Source of the DNA: Anaerolineae bacterium
GTDB taxonomy: Bacteria > Chloroflexota > Anaerolineae > Aggregatilineales > Phototrophicaceae
Direction: 5' to 3'
Length of the DNA stretch: 64,000 nt
NCBI GenBank assembly: GCA_020849765.1
Contig: JADLAY010000024.1
Span: 360,196-424,195 of the forward strand
The notes below the pieces were generated by a model. That model saw only the letters and a list, made by a program, of their open reading frames with translations, ran no database searches and had not been told where the DNA came from. The translations under genes and the position numbers were made by a program. How positions within the stretch are numbered: position 1 is the first letter of the stretch; the number at the start of each line of letters is the position of its first letter. Below are positions 9,669 through 18,543 of this stretch, in pieces.

Positions 9669-11911
9669 CTCGCATCTGGCGCGAACACCGCGCGGCCGTC
9701 CTGATCGTCGCCGCCTACCTGATCCTAGCGACGATTTACAGCCTCGTCACGCCACCGTTCGAGGCGTCCGACGAGTTGTGGCACTACCCGATGATCGCCT
9801 ACATCGCGGACAACGGCCTGGGGCTGCCGGTGCAAGATCCCGCCGTCAGCGCCGCATGGCGCCAGGAAGGCAGCCAGCCGCCGCTCTATTATATGATGGC
9901 CGGGGCGCTCACCTCGTGGATCGACACATCGGATCTGGATCACTGGCGGCGCATCAACCCGCACGCGGATATCGGCATCGTGCGCCCGGACGGCAATGCC
10001 AACATGATCGTCCACCGCCCGGACGAAAGCGATCATCGCTTCGGCGGCGCGCTGCTCGCATTACAGATCTCGCGCTGGCTCTCGGTCGCCCTCAGCGCGG
10101 GCACTGTTGTCGTCACTTATTTGCTTGGTCGCGCGCTGTTCCCGGCCCAGCGCCTGGTCGCGCCGCTCGCGATGGCCTTCAACGCCTGCCTGCCGATGTT
10201 CCTCTTCATAAGCGGATCGGCCAACAACGATAACCTATCGAATCTGCTCGGCAATTTGCTCACGCTGCTGGTCGCTCGCCTGCTCATGAGCCAGGAAGCG
10301 CCGCGCACCCGCGATTACGTGGTCCTCGGCCTGGTGACCGGCGCCGGCCTGTTGGCGAAGTTCAATCTCGGCTTCTTCATCCCGATCATCGCGCTGAGTC
10401 TGCTCTGGATCAGCCTGCGCCGCCGCGATTGGCGCCCACTCGTGATCGGCGGCGCGGTCAGCGGCGCTCTGACTATCGTCGTCGCGGGCTGGTGGTATCT
10501 GCGCAATGCGCAGTTGTATGGCGATCCGACCGGCCTCAACGTCTTCCTCGACATCGTCGGGCGGCGCGCCATCCCGGCCAATGCCGCACAGTTGTGGTCA
10601 GAGCGCGACAGCTTCCTGCAAGCCTTCTGGGGCTTCTTCGGCGGCATGAACGTCCCGCTGCCGACGGACATCTACACGATCTACAACCTCCTGGCAGGCA
10701 TCGGCCTCGTCGGCGCGCTGGCCTACGTCGTCTGGCGCACCGTAGGGCGGCGCGTCGAGTCGCGGCTGAGCATCGCCCATTGGATGACGCTGCTTTGGAT
10801 CGCAATCACGTTCGTCTCCTATCTGCGCTGGACGGCGGAGACGCCCGCCAGCCAGGGCCGCCTCGTCTTCGGCGCGCTATCGGCGATCTGCGTCTGGCTG
10901 GCGCTCGGCTGGTCATGGTGGCTGCCACGGCGCGGGCGCTTCCTGGCCGCGCTGCCGGTTGCCTTCACCGCGGTCGTCGCCGTGTTCGCCGCGCTCCTGA
11001 TCCTGCCGCTGACACCGGTGGAGTACACGTTCGCCGCCGACGAGCAGCTCGCGACCTTCACCGAGCCGGACGGCGATGGCGCCATCGTCATCCAGGCGCT
11101 GGATCGCCTGCCGCCGACCGTGCGGCCAGAAGAATACGTCAATTTCACGCTGATCAACCGCTTCGAAGGTGCACTCACGCACGATTGGAGCCTGTTCGTC
11201 CATCTGGTCACGCCGGATGGCGTCATCATCGGCCAGCGCGACGTTTATCCCGCCGGAGGATTGATCGCGACTTCCGACCCGGCAAACGACGAGGCGTGGC
11301 TGAATCCGGTCGCCGTCTGGGTGCCGGATAATGCCTATGCCCCGCAGACTCTCGACGTCGTCATCGGCTTCTACGATCTACAAACGGGCGAACGCATGAT
11401 GCTGCCGGATGGCGAGGAGACGTTCACCCTCGGCCAGGTCGATCTGCTGCCGCGCTTCAGCGATCTCGACGTGCCCAACCCCATTACCATCAACTTTGCC
11501 CATCAGGTCGAACTCGTCGGCTACGCGCTGAGCGATCTCAGCCCGGCGCAAGGTGACGAGGTGACGCTGACACTCTACTGGCGCGGGCTGGCGCCGCTGC
11601 AGACGGATTACGTCGTCTTCGCGCAGATCATTGACCCGATCACGACGACCATCTACGCGGCATCCGACGCGATGCCCGCCGCCTGGGAGCGCCCGACCAC
11701 GACCTGGGTGCCGGGCGAGATCGTCGAAGATGCGCACACGCTGACGGTCAGCACCGACGCGCCGCCCGGCATCTACGAGATCTACGTCGGGCTGTACACG
11801 CGCGGCGAAGATGGCAGCTTCAACCGCCTGCGCGTCGTCACAGCGGACGGCGGCCAAGCCTTTGACTACACGCAGCTTTCGCGCGTGCGCATCGTGCCGG
11901 AGGGATCATGA
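9665..11911 (+). CDS. Polytopic GT-C type glycosyltransferase (ArnT/PMT or DUF2142-like)
   Basis: 748 residues starting at ATG 9665, which overlaps the upstream stop by 4 bases. About ten or eleven transmembrane helices occupy residues 1-455. The first extracytoplasmic loop contains FEASDELWHYP, the acidic site used by polyprenyl-phosphate-sugar-dependent transferases, followed by EGSQPPLYYM. The C-terminal 290 residues form two extracytoplasmic beta-rich domains. The likely role is transfer of a sugar from a lipid carrier onto a protein or glycan outside the membrane. Context with GT2, GT4, YfhO and an O-antigen ligase supports surface glycosylation. Confidence 0.75.
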   Translation: MTRIWREHRAAVLIVAAYLILATIYSLVTPPFEASDELWHYPMIAYIADNGLGLPVQDPAVSAAWRQEGSQPPLYYMMAGALTSWIDTSDLDHWRRINPHADIGIVRPDGNANMIVHRPDESDHRFGGALLALQISRWLSVALSAGTVVVTYLLGRALFPAQRLVAPLAMAFNACLPMFLFISGSANNDNLSNLLGNLLTLLVARLLMSQEAPRTRDYVVLGLVTGAGLLAKFNLGFFIPIIALSLLWISLRRRDWRPLVIGGAVSGALTIVVAGWWYLRNAQLYGDPTGLNVFLDIVGRRAIPANAAQLWSERDSFLQAFWGFFGGMNVPLPTDIYTIYNLLAGIGLVGALAYVVWRTVGRRVESRLSIAHWMTLLWIAITFVSYLRWTAETPASQGRLVFGALSAICVWLALGWSWWLPRRGRFLAALPVAFTAVVAVFAALLILPLTPVEYTFAADEQLATFTEPDGDGAIVIQALDRLPPTVRPEEYVNFTLINRFEGALTHDWSLFVHLVTPDGVIIGQRDVYPAGGLIATSDPANDEAWLNPVAVWVPDNAYAPQTLDVVIGFYDLQTGERMMLPDGEETFTLGQVDLLPRFSDLDVPNPITINFAHQVELVGYALSDLSPAQGDEVTLTLYWRGLAPLQTDYVVFAQIIDPITTTIYAASDAMPAAWERPTTTWVPGEIVEDAHTLTVSTDAPPGIYEIYVGLYTRGEDGSFNRLRVVTADGGQAFDYTQLSRVRIVPEGS

Positions 11912-14232
11912 GCGAGCAGCCGCAAACACGCGCCTACGGTCTTCCAGGCGTCGTCGTGCGCCATCCCGACGCGTGGGCTGTCGCCCTGCTGATCGCGCTC
12001 TGGCTGCTGTTCTTCTGGCGCCTGTTCACGCCCGTCGCCGCCGATCAGGCTTCGCTCAAGCTCGGTGATTTCAGCGGCCAGTTCGTCGCTTTCGGCGGCT
12101 ACCAGTACGCGCGCTGGACGGCGGGCGAAGTCCCTCTCTGGAATCCGTACAACAACGGTGGGCTGCCCTTCATCGCCGATACTCAGGCGGCGGTCTTCTA
12201 CCCACCGCGGCTGGCGACCATCTCCCTCGCGCATCTGTTGGGCGGCTGGTCGTATCACGCGCTCGAACTGGAGATGACCGTCCACGTCCTCGCCTATGCG
12301 CTGATGCTCTACGCGCTCATCCGGCGCATGACGTTGCGGCGTCCGGGCACTCATCTGGCCGGGCTGACCGCAGCCCTCGTCGGCGGCTACGGCGGCTTCC
12401 TCAGCGGTTATGCCCCGCTGCAACTCGCCATTCTGGAGGCCGCGACCTGGCTACCGCTCGCTTTGCTCGGCATCCACGAAGCAACACAGAAATCAGTTCT
12501 GAGTACTGAGTACCGAGTACTGAGTACCCAGAACTCAGAACTCAGAACGACCCAAAATCGCTGGCTGCTGCTGACCGGCCTCGCTTACGGGCTGTCGTGG
12601 CTGGCCGGGCATCCACAGACAACCTTCTTCACGACCTATCTGCTGCTGGCGTATCTCGGCTACCGCATTTACATCAACCGCTGGCGCTGGACGACCTTCG
12701 TCGGCGGCGCGGCGCTGTTCGGCGTTCTCGGTGTGGCGCTGGCCGCCGTGCAGTTGCTGCCCGGCTTCGAGTACCTGTCGCTGACGACGCGCACGGGCTT
12801 CGGCTTCGATGCCAAGGGCAACGGCTTCCCGCTGCAAGATGTCGTCCAGTTGGTCATTCCCGGCGTCGTCAGCCTCTACTCGCCGCTCTACGTCGGTGTC
12901 GCCGGGCTGCTGCTGGCGTTGATCGCCGTCTGGCGGCGGGCGGCGGGCGCGCTCTTCTGGTTAGCGGTTGCCCTCGTCGCCCTGGCCTGGAGCTTCGGCG
13001 CCAACAGCGTGCTCTACCCGGCGCTTTATTATCTGCTGCCCGGTCTCAACCCGTTCCGCGGGCAGGAACGCGCCGCCTTCGTCGTCGTCAATGCGCTTGC
13101 GATTCTTACGGGCCTCGGCGTCGTGCAGATCGCTGCGTGGCGAAATGATACCGACCTTAGCGCGCTGCGCCGCCGCCTGCGCTGGATCTTCATCGCCATC
13201 GCCATCGCCGCGACTATGATCGTCGTCGCCTGGCTCGGCTTTCCAGAGCAGTATGCGGCCTTCGTCGGTTACGCGGTGCTGTCGGCGGCCGTCGCGGGCA
13301 TCGCCGCCCTGCTCATCCCGGCGCTGGCCGCGCAGCCTGCGCAGATGTGGCCGCGCGCCTTGCTGCTGATCCTGATCGTGTTCGAACTGTTCACCGTCAA
13401 CATGAACGCCGCGGGCACTTACGACTCGGTACCACCGGGCGATCAACTCAGCCTGACACCCCCGCCGCTGGTCGCGCAGGCGCTGGCCGACGACGACGGG
13501 CCGTTCCGCGTCGACGGCGTCCGCGGGCTGACGGCCAACTATGGCAGCCTCTACGGCCTGGCCGATATTCGCGGCATCAGTCCCCTGTGGTTGGGGCGCG
13601 CCTACGCACTGATCGAACCCGACTTCCCCAACCCGCTGGCCTGGGAACTGTTCGCGGTACGCTACGTCTTCACCGACTGGAACGAACTGCCGATGCCCAG
13701 CGAGATTGTCGGCCAGGGGACGGATGCCTACGGTGACATCAACCTCCACCGCCTCGACGATCCACGCCCGTATGCGCTGCTCTTGAGCCAGTTCGAGGTG
13801 ATCGAAGATGATGAGGCGGCGCTGGCCCGCATCAAAGCGCCGGACTTCAACCCACGCACGACGCTGCTCTTGAACGCTGATCCCGCCCTGGAGAGCCAGG
13901 CAACGGCGCCAGCAGGCAGTGCGCGCGTCGTCACCTTTGCGCCGGAAGCGCTGACCATCGAGGTCGAGGGCGAACGCCCGGCCATCCTCTCGATCGCCCA
14001 GGTCGATTATCCCGGCTGGCATGCGACGCTCGACGGTGCCGACATCCCCATCCTGCGCGCGTACAGCGCCTTGATGGCCGTCGTCGTGCCCGAAGGGGCG
14101 CATACCGTGCGCCTGACCTACGATCCGCTCTCGTATCGCGCTGGCGCGCTGATCAGTCTGGTCGCCTGGGGTGGGCTTGGTATACTGAGCCTCGCGTTAT
14201 GGTTCAGGCAGCGGAAAGCGGATCGCAACTAG
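11908..14232 (+). CDS. YfhO-family polytopic membrane protein
   Basis: 774 residues starting at ATG 11908 in a 4-base overlap with the preceding gene. Many transmembrane helices and the LWNPYNNGGLPFIADTQ loop are typical of the YfhO family, which in Firmicutes takes part in glycosylation of lipoteichoic acid. The C-terminal soluble segment ends in a predicted beta domain (GWHATLDGADIPI) before a last helix. A stretch near residues 195-215 is encoded by a palindromic direct-repeat sequence (12494-12548) that has inserted in frame between two helices and looks foreign to the protein. Confidence 0.82.
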   Translation: MSEQPQTRAYGLPGVVVRHPDAWAVALLIALWLLFFWRLFTPVAADQASLKLGDFSGQFVAFGGYQYARWTAGEVPLWNPYNNGGLPFIADTQAAVFYPPRLATISLAHLLGGWSYHALELEMTVHVLAYALMLYALIRRMTLRRPGTHLAGLTAALVGGYGGFLSGYAPLQLAILEAATWLPLALLGIHEATQKSVLSTEYRVLSTQNSELRTTQNRWLLLTGLAYGLSWLAGHPQTTFFTTYLLLAYLGYRIYINRWRWTTFVGGAALFGVLGVALAAVQLLPGFEYLSLTTRTGFGFDAKGNGFPLQDVVQLVIPGVVSLYSPLYVGVAGLLLALIAVWRRAAGALFWLAVALVALAWSFGANSVLYPALYYLLPGLNPFRGQERAAFVVVNALAILTGLGVVQIAAWRNDTDLSALRRRLRWIFIAIAIAATMIVVAWLGFPEQYAAFVGYAVLSAAVAGIAALLIPALAAQPAQMWPRALLLILIVFELFTVNMNAAGTYDSVPPGDQLSLTPPPLVAQALADDDGPFRVDGVRGLTANYGSLYGLADIRGISPLWLGRAYALIEPDFPNPLAWELFAVRYVFTDWNELPMPSEIVGQGTDAYGDINLHRLDDPRPYALLLSQFEVIEDDEAALARIKAPDFNPRTTLLLNADPALESQATAPAGSARVVTFAPEALTIEVEGERPAILSIAQVDYPGWHATLDGADIPILRAYSALMAVVVPEGAHTVRLTYDPLSYRAGALISLVAWGGLGILSLALWFRQRKADRN
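12494..12548. repeat. In-frame repeat insertion in the YfhO gene
   Basis: GAGTACTGAGTAC occurs at 12501-12513 and again at 12515-12527 (period 14). The outer arms GTTCTGAGT (12496-12504) and ACTCAGAAC (12540-12548) are inverted copies, and the ACTCAGAAC arm is itself tandemly repeated. The 55-base block keeps the frame open and codes a Ser/Thr/Gln/Leu-rich peptide. Confidence 0.8.
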
Positions 14233-14238
14233 GCGGCA

Positions 14239-15714
14239 ATGCTCACCTTTAATCCCGTTCAGGAATGGATCGCGCGGCTGGATCGCCGTACCTACGCCCT
14301 GCTCGTCGGCCTGCTGCTCGGCCTCGTCGGCGGCGGCGCCGGTCTGCTGATCGTCGTCGCGGAGCCGCTGCTGGCCTTCGGCGCCGTCTTTGGGCTGATG
14401 GCCGGGCTGTTCATCATCACCAACATCCAGGCCGCACTCTACGGCATGATCGCCGTGCTGGCGCTGCTGCCCTTCGGCACCTTCCCGATCAAGATCGGCT
14501 TCACGCCGACGCTGCTCGACGGCGCAATGGGCGCTTTCCTGCTCGTCTATCTGCTGCAGTGGGTACGCGGCAAACGCACGAACTTCCAGACCACGCCCGT
14601 CCACTTCTTCATCCTGATCTACATGGGCTGGCTGATCCTGACGTTCGTGCTCGGCCTGCGTTACGCCTCGCCGACCAGCACCGATCTGCGCGGCTTTGCC
14701 GAAACGCTCCTGAGCATCGGCATGGTCTTCATCCTGGTCGATTTCCTGCGCGACCCAGACGCACTCCGGCGCCTGGTCATCGCTATTCTGGTGTTCGTCG
14801 GTTTGCAGGCGCTGGTCACACTCGTGCTCTACCTCCTGCCGGATGCGACGGCAGAAGCGATCCTCGTGCGTTTGTCACGCCTCGGCTACCCGGATGGCGG
14901 CGTCATCCGCTATATCGAAGACAACCGCGAGCTGGCCGAGCGCGCCATCGGCACCTGGGTCGACCCGAATGCACTCGGCGGCGTGCTGGCGATCGCCTCG
15001 ACCATCGTCGCGCCGCAGATTTTCGCCGCCAGGCCCGTGCTGCGCTCACGTTGGCTGACGTTCGTCGTCTTCGGAATTCTGGCGCTGGCGCTGTTCCTAA
15101 CCTATTCGCGCGCTTCACTGCTCGCCTTCGGCGCCGGATTGGTCGTCATCGGCGCCTTCCGCTACCGCAAGATCCTGCTGGTGATGGCGCTGGTCGTCGT
15201 CCTCGTGCTGCTGCTGCCACAGACACAGCCGCTGGTCGAACGCTTCGTCGACGCCTTCACCGCGCAGGACCTGGCGACGCAGATGCGCATCGGCGAATAC
15301 ACCGATTCGTTCCGGCTGATCAGCCGCTACCCCGTCTTCGGCGTCGGCTTCACCGGCACGCCCGATATCGACCTGTATACCGACGTCGCCAGCATGTACC
15401 TGATCATGGCAAACCAGATCGGTCTGGTCGGCGTCGCCATCTTCGCCATCGCCATGTTGAGCGTATTTGGCTACGGCCTGTCCGCCTGGAAGCACGTCAA
15501 ACACAATCCGCAGCTGGACTCGATCTTCCTCGGCTATTACGCCGCGCTGGTCGCCGCGCTGGTGAATGCGGTCGCGGATCTGTATTTCTTCCGCCTCGAT
15601 TTCCACGCCTCAATCACGCTGTTCTGGTCGGTCGTCGCGTTGGCGCTGGCGAGTGCGCACCTGGCGCTGGCCGAGCACGAATCGACCGTTGCGAAAACAC
15701 GCCCGCGATTGTAA
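14239..15714 (+). CDS. O-antigen ligase/polymerase family membrane protein
   Basis: 491 residues with about twelve hydrophobic helices. The large extracytoplasmic loop between late helices and the preceding YSRAS motif are typical of the Wzy/WaaL (O-antigen ligase) superfamily, as is the later GVGFTGTP segment. It probably polymerises or ligates lipid-linked glycans outside the membrane. It follows the YfhO gene after 6 bases and closes the glycan operon. Start ATG 14239 with AGGCGG just upstream. Assignment to polymerase versus ligase is not possible from sequence alone. Confidence 0.8.
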   Translation: MLTFNPVQEWIARLDRRTYALLVGLLLGLVGGGAGLLIVVAEPLLAFGAVFGLMAGLFIITNIQAALYGMIAVLALLPFGTFPIKIGFTPTLLDGAMGAFLLVYLLQWVRGKRTNFQTTPVHFFILIYMGWLILTFVLGLRYASPTSTDLRGFAETLLSIGMVFILVDFLRDPDALRRLVIAILVFVGLQALVTLVLYLLPDATAEAILVRLSRLGYPDGGVIRYIEDNRELAERAIGTWVDPNALGGVLAIASTIVAPQIFAARPVLRSRWLTFVVFGILALALFLTYSRASLLAFGAGLVVIGAFRYRKILLVMALVVVLVLLLPQTQPLVERFVDAFTAQDLATQMRIGEYTDSFRLISRYPVFGVGFTGTPDIDLYTDVASMYLIMANQIGLVGVAIFAIAMLSVFGYGLSAWKHVKHNPQLDSIFLGYYAALVAALVNAVADLYFFRLDFHASITLFWSVVALALASAHLALAEHESTVAKTRPRL

Positions 15715-15723
15715 TATGCGACC

Positions 15724-15747
15724 GGCTGATCATCCCCAATATCAGCC
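15724..15747 (+). other. Stem-loop in the rpsF leader
   Basis: GGCTGAT (15724-15730) pairs with ATCAGCC (15741-15747) around a 10-base loop. It lies 80 bases before rpsF, where many bacteria carry an S6:S18-binding leader, but the known CCG-loop consensus could not be confirmed here. Confidence 0.35.
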
Positions 15748-15826
15748 AGAACGATACTTTCCGCTCTGCGCCGGCTTTTGTGCCGTGGACCAGGGCAATC
15801 CCGGGGGAAGGAGTAATTGAACCCCT

Positions 15827-16120
15827 ATGAAACGAGCCTACGAGGTTACTTTTATCGTGCGTATTGATGTCGACGAGGCCACGCTGAACGGCACCGTCGA
15901 TCAGGTGCGCAATTGGATCGAAGCCGAAGAGCTGGGTCAGGTCATGAAGATCGACCGTTGGGGTCGGCGCAAGCTGGCCTACGAGATCGACAAGCAGCGC
16001 GAAGGCTACTTCGTATTGATGGAAAGCCAGATTGAGCCGCAGGCGATCAAGGAACTGGAGCGCAACATCAACCTGTCCCAGAACATCCTGCGCTATCTGG
16101 TCGTGCGCAACGAGGAATAG
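15827..16120 (+). CDS. rpsF: 30S ribosomal protein S6
   Basis: 97 residues, the standard length. It begins YEVTFIVR and contains the KIDRWGRRKLAYEI motif that contacts S18. A GGGGGAAGGAG sequence lies upstream, with rather long spacing (about 13 bases) to ATG 15827. It binds the central domain of 16S rRNA together with S18, encoded two genes downstream. The rpsF-ssb-rpsR order is the conserved bacterial arrangement. Confidence 0.95.
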   Translation: MKRAYEVTFIVRIDVDEATLNGTVDQVRNWIEAEELGQVMKIDRWGRRKLAYEIDKQREGYFVLMESQIEPQAIKELERNINLSQNILRYLVVRNEE

Positions 16121-16165
16121 CGCGCCGCGCACCTCGTCCGCCCCGAGAGTTTGAGGTCGAATTCG

Positions 16166-16564
16166 ATGGGACGTGGTCTGAACAAAGTCATCATCATCGG
16201 CTATGTCGGGCGCGACCCGGAAATGCGGTACACACCCAGTGGTCGCCCCGTTACGAGCTTCAGCGTCGCCACCGCGCGCACCTGGGTCTCTGCCGAGGGC
16301 GAACGTCGTGAAGAAACCGAATGGTTCAACGTCGTCGCCTGGGGTAACCTCGCCGAGATATGCAAAGCGCATTTGACCAAGAACCAGCAAGTTTACGTCG
16401 AAGGACGACTGCAAACGCGCGGCTGGGAAGACGAGCAGGGCAAAAAACATTTCCGCACCGAACTTGTGGCCCAGGAAATGATCTTGCTCGGCGACCGGCG
16501 CACTCACAATGGCGATATCGATTTCATCGAAGACGATGATAACAACAGCGATTACGCCTTCTAG
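16166..16564 (+). CDS. ssb: Single-stranded DNA-binding protein
   Basis: 132 residues from ATG 16166; an in-frame TTG at 16151 is less likely because GAGG at 16153-16156 suits the ATG. The OB-fold carries the typical [18 protein letters not shown] and EWFNVVAWG motifs. The C-terminal tail is acidic but ends DYAF rather than the classical DDDIPF tip, so partner binding may differ. Located between rpsF and rpsR as usual. Confidence 0.93.
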   Translation: MGRGLNKVIIIGYVGRDPEMRYTPSGRPVTSFSVATARTWVSAEGERREETEWFNVVAWGNLAEICKAHLTKNQQVYVEGRLQTRGWEDEQGKKHFRTELVAQEMILLGDRRTHNGDIDFIEDDDNNSDYAF

Positions 16565-16602
16565 CCATCAGAAATGTGATGAGTTTTCCAGGAGATAACT
16601 CT

Positions 16603-16956
16603 GTGACTGACGAAATCAAAGACATCGAAAACGAAGCCGAAGACGTCGACACTGAAAACGGCGATTCCGGCCAGGAAGAATCTTCGCGGTCAGACCGCCC
16701 GCGACGCTACAGCCGCTCTGACCGTGGCCCGCGCCCGATGCGTGGCCGTGGACGCAATCAGGTTTACTGCCCGCCCGGCAAGTGCTTCGACTACAAAGAC
16801 GTGGACACGCTGCGGCGCTACATCACGGAAACCGGCAAAATCAAGCCGCGCCGCCAGACGGGCAACTGCTCGCGCTGCCAGCGCGAACTGGCGCGTGAAA
16901 TCAAGCGCGCACGCCATCTGGCACTGCTGCCGTTCGTCAGCCTGTCGGATTATTAG
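16603..16956 (+). CDS. rpsR: 30S ribosomal protein S18, zinc-binding form with N-terminal extension
   Basis: 117 residues from GTG 16603, chosen because AGGAG (16590-16594) stands 8 bases before it; earlier GTG/ATG codons at 16576-16579 lack a site. The S18 core occupies the last 70 residues with [19 protein letters not shown]. It has two Cys pairs (CPPGKC and CSRC), the four-cysteine zinc-binding form. The first 45 residues are an extra acidic then Arg-rich extension. It binds 16S rRNA as a dimer with S6. Confidence 0.92.
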   Translation: MTDEIKDIENEAEDVDTENGDSGQEESSRSDRPRRYSRSDRGPRPMRGRGRNQVYCPPGKCFDYKDVDTLRRYITETGKIKPRRQTGNCSRCQRELAREIKRARHLALLPFVSLSDY

Positions 16957-17016
16957 GATGGGTGGCGCCACGTGCGCTGCCCCATCAACATGATCGCGTC
17001 CATCTCCCCCGTCGAG

Positions 17017-17040
17017 AGCACAGTCGGTCGACACTGTGCT
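17017..17040 (+). terminator. Possible terminator after rpsR
   Basis: AGCACAGT (17017-17024) pairs perfectly with ACTGTGCT (17033-17040), followed by TTCGTGCT. The weak T-tract makes it only a candidate; it might instead pace expression of the downstream chaperone gene. Confidence 0.4.
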
Positions 17041-17065
17041 TTCGTGCTTGCCCAGGAGCAACTCT

Positions 17066-18433
17066 ATGTCGAAACGCAGTGAGCAAACGACCGGCCTCCC
17101 CAAGCGACCTACGCCGAAGTCGGATAAAGAGACCGGCGAAAGCGCGAAGCGGTCATCCCGTTTGCTGGGCGAATATCGAACCCGTCACGAGCGCGAAGCC
17201 GCCATGCAACGCCTCATCCTGACCGTGGTGGGCATCGTCGGTGCAATCGCAATCCTGCTGGTCGCCTTCGCACTCATCAACGACCAGATCCTTGCGCCGC
17301 GCCAGGCTGTCGCCAATGTCAATGGCGATACGATCACGGTCGGTGAATTCGAGCGCCGTGTTCGCCTGGAACGCACGTTACTGAACGAGCAACTGACCAA
17401 CGCTTATTACACCTACCTGTCGTTCGGTGCGAGCGAAAGCGACGCTCAGCAAGCGCTGACGCAGAATTCTTACACAAGCAACATTATCAGCGAAATGCAG
17501 GTGCCTGATCAACTGGGCAACCGCGTGCTCAACGACATGATCGACGACACGCTGATCCGCCAGCAGGCCGAAGCCTTGGGCGTCTCGGTCAGCGACGAGA
17601 AGGTGCAGGAGCGTATCCAGCAGTTCTTCGGTTACGACCCGAACGCCGGATTGTTCACGGCGACGCCCTCGCCCTCGCCGACGGTCAGCCCGACGCCGTT
17701 CATCACGGCCACACCGTCGCCCGTCCCGACGGAAACGTCGACGCCGACGACCACGCCGACGCCGGAAATCACTGAGACTCCGTCGGTGACGCCGCAGGCC
17801 ACCGCAACGGCGACCTCGACGCCGGACGCGGCAACGCGCGAAGCGACCTTCAATTCGACGCGCGATGACTTCTTCCAGTACGTCACCACGACGAGCCAGC
17901 TCAATGATGGCGATGTGCAAGCCTACTTCGCAGCCCAGGCCCTGCGCGAAGCCGTGATGGAACAGGTCACCGCCGATATGTCGCACACGGCGACCTACGC
18001 CAACATCCGCCACATCCTGGTGGCGACCGAGGCCGAGGCGCAGGATGTGCTCGAAGCGCTCCAGTCTGGCGAGCCGTTCGCGAGCCTGGCCGCCGCCGTC
18101 TCGACGGATACGTCGAACGCCGGCAACGGCGGTGAACTCGGTTGGCAGCCGCTCTCGGTTTACGTCACGCCGTTTGCCGACGCCGCGCGCGATGCGGAAA
18201 TCGGCACCTTTGTCGGGCCAGTGGAAACCGAATTTGGCTACCACATCCTGCAGGTGCGCGCCCGCGAAGAGCGTGAGATGGATCAAAGCGATTTCGAGCA
18301 GGCGCAGGCGCGCGCGTTCCAGGATTGGCTGGATGGCCTCCGCGCAGACGAAAGCCAGAGCATCCAGACGTTCGACACCTGGATCGACAACGTCCCGACC
18401 GATCCGCCGCTTGGTCTTCGTGCACTCAGCTAA
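17066..18433 (+). CDS. Membrane-anchored peptidyl-prolyl isomerase (PrsA/SurA-like parvulin)
   Basis: 455 residues from ATG 17066 behind AGGAG (7-base spacing). A basic cytoplasmic N-terminus (1-50) leads to one transmembrane helix (about 53-75), then a SurA_N-like helical domain. A Thr/Pro-rich linker follows (about residues 200-255), then helices and a rotamase domain starting at IRHILV (about residues 315-410) with the GGELGW and GYHILQV marks. It likely folds exported proteins at the outer face of the membrane. The Thr/Pro linker interrupting the N-domain is a lineage-type feature. A strong terminator follows. Confidence 0.85.
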   Translation: MSKRSEQTTGLPKRPTPKSDKETGESAKRSSRLLGEYRTRHEREAAMQRLILTVVGIVGAIAILLVAFALINDQILAPRQAVANVNGDTITVGEFERRVRLERTLLNEQLTNAYYTYLSFGASESDAQQALTQNSYTSNIISEMQVPDQLGNRVLNDMIDDTLIRQQAEALGVSVSDEKVQERIQQFFGYDPNAGLFTATPSPSPTVSPTPFITATPSPVPTETSTPTTTPTPEITETPSVTPQATATATSTPDAATREATFNSTRDDFFQYVTTTSQLNDGDVQAYFAAQALREAVMEQVTADMSHTATYANIRHILVATEAEAQDVLEALQSGEPFASLAAAVSTDTSNAGNGGELGWQPLSVYVTPFADAARDAEIGTFVGPVETEFGYHILQVRAREEREMDQSDFEQAQARAFQDWLDGLRADESQSIQTFDTWIDNVPTDPPLGLRALS

Positions 18434-18457
18434 ATCAGTGGGTCTTAATTCCCCCGA

Positions 18458-18483
18458 GGGCAGGTCAATCACCTGCCCTTTTT
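18458..18483 (+). terminator. Rho-independent terminator after the isomerase gene
   Basis: GGGCAGGT (18458-18465), 5-base loop, ACCTGCCC (18471-18478), then five T. Confidence 0.9.
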
Positions 18484-18507
18484 GATTCCGAGCGTCGGGC
18501 AGTAGCA

Positions 18508-18536
18508 TTGCTCATGCACAAAACGGTGGCTATAAT
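18508..18536 (+). promoter_or_regulatory. Sigma70-type promoter of the FHA-RodA cluster
   Basis: TTGCTC (18508-18513), a 17-bp spacer, then a perfect TATAAT (18531-18536). Transcription would start near 18543, one base before the likely ATG at 18544, so the first message may be leaderless. Confidence 0.65.
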
Positions 18537-18543
18537 GCGTTCC

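Noticed and set aside
12494..12548. Repeats in the YfhO gene as a CRISPR-like array
   Set aside because: Units are 13-14 bases without spacers and lie inside a coding frame.
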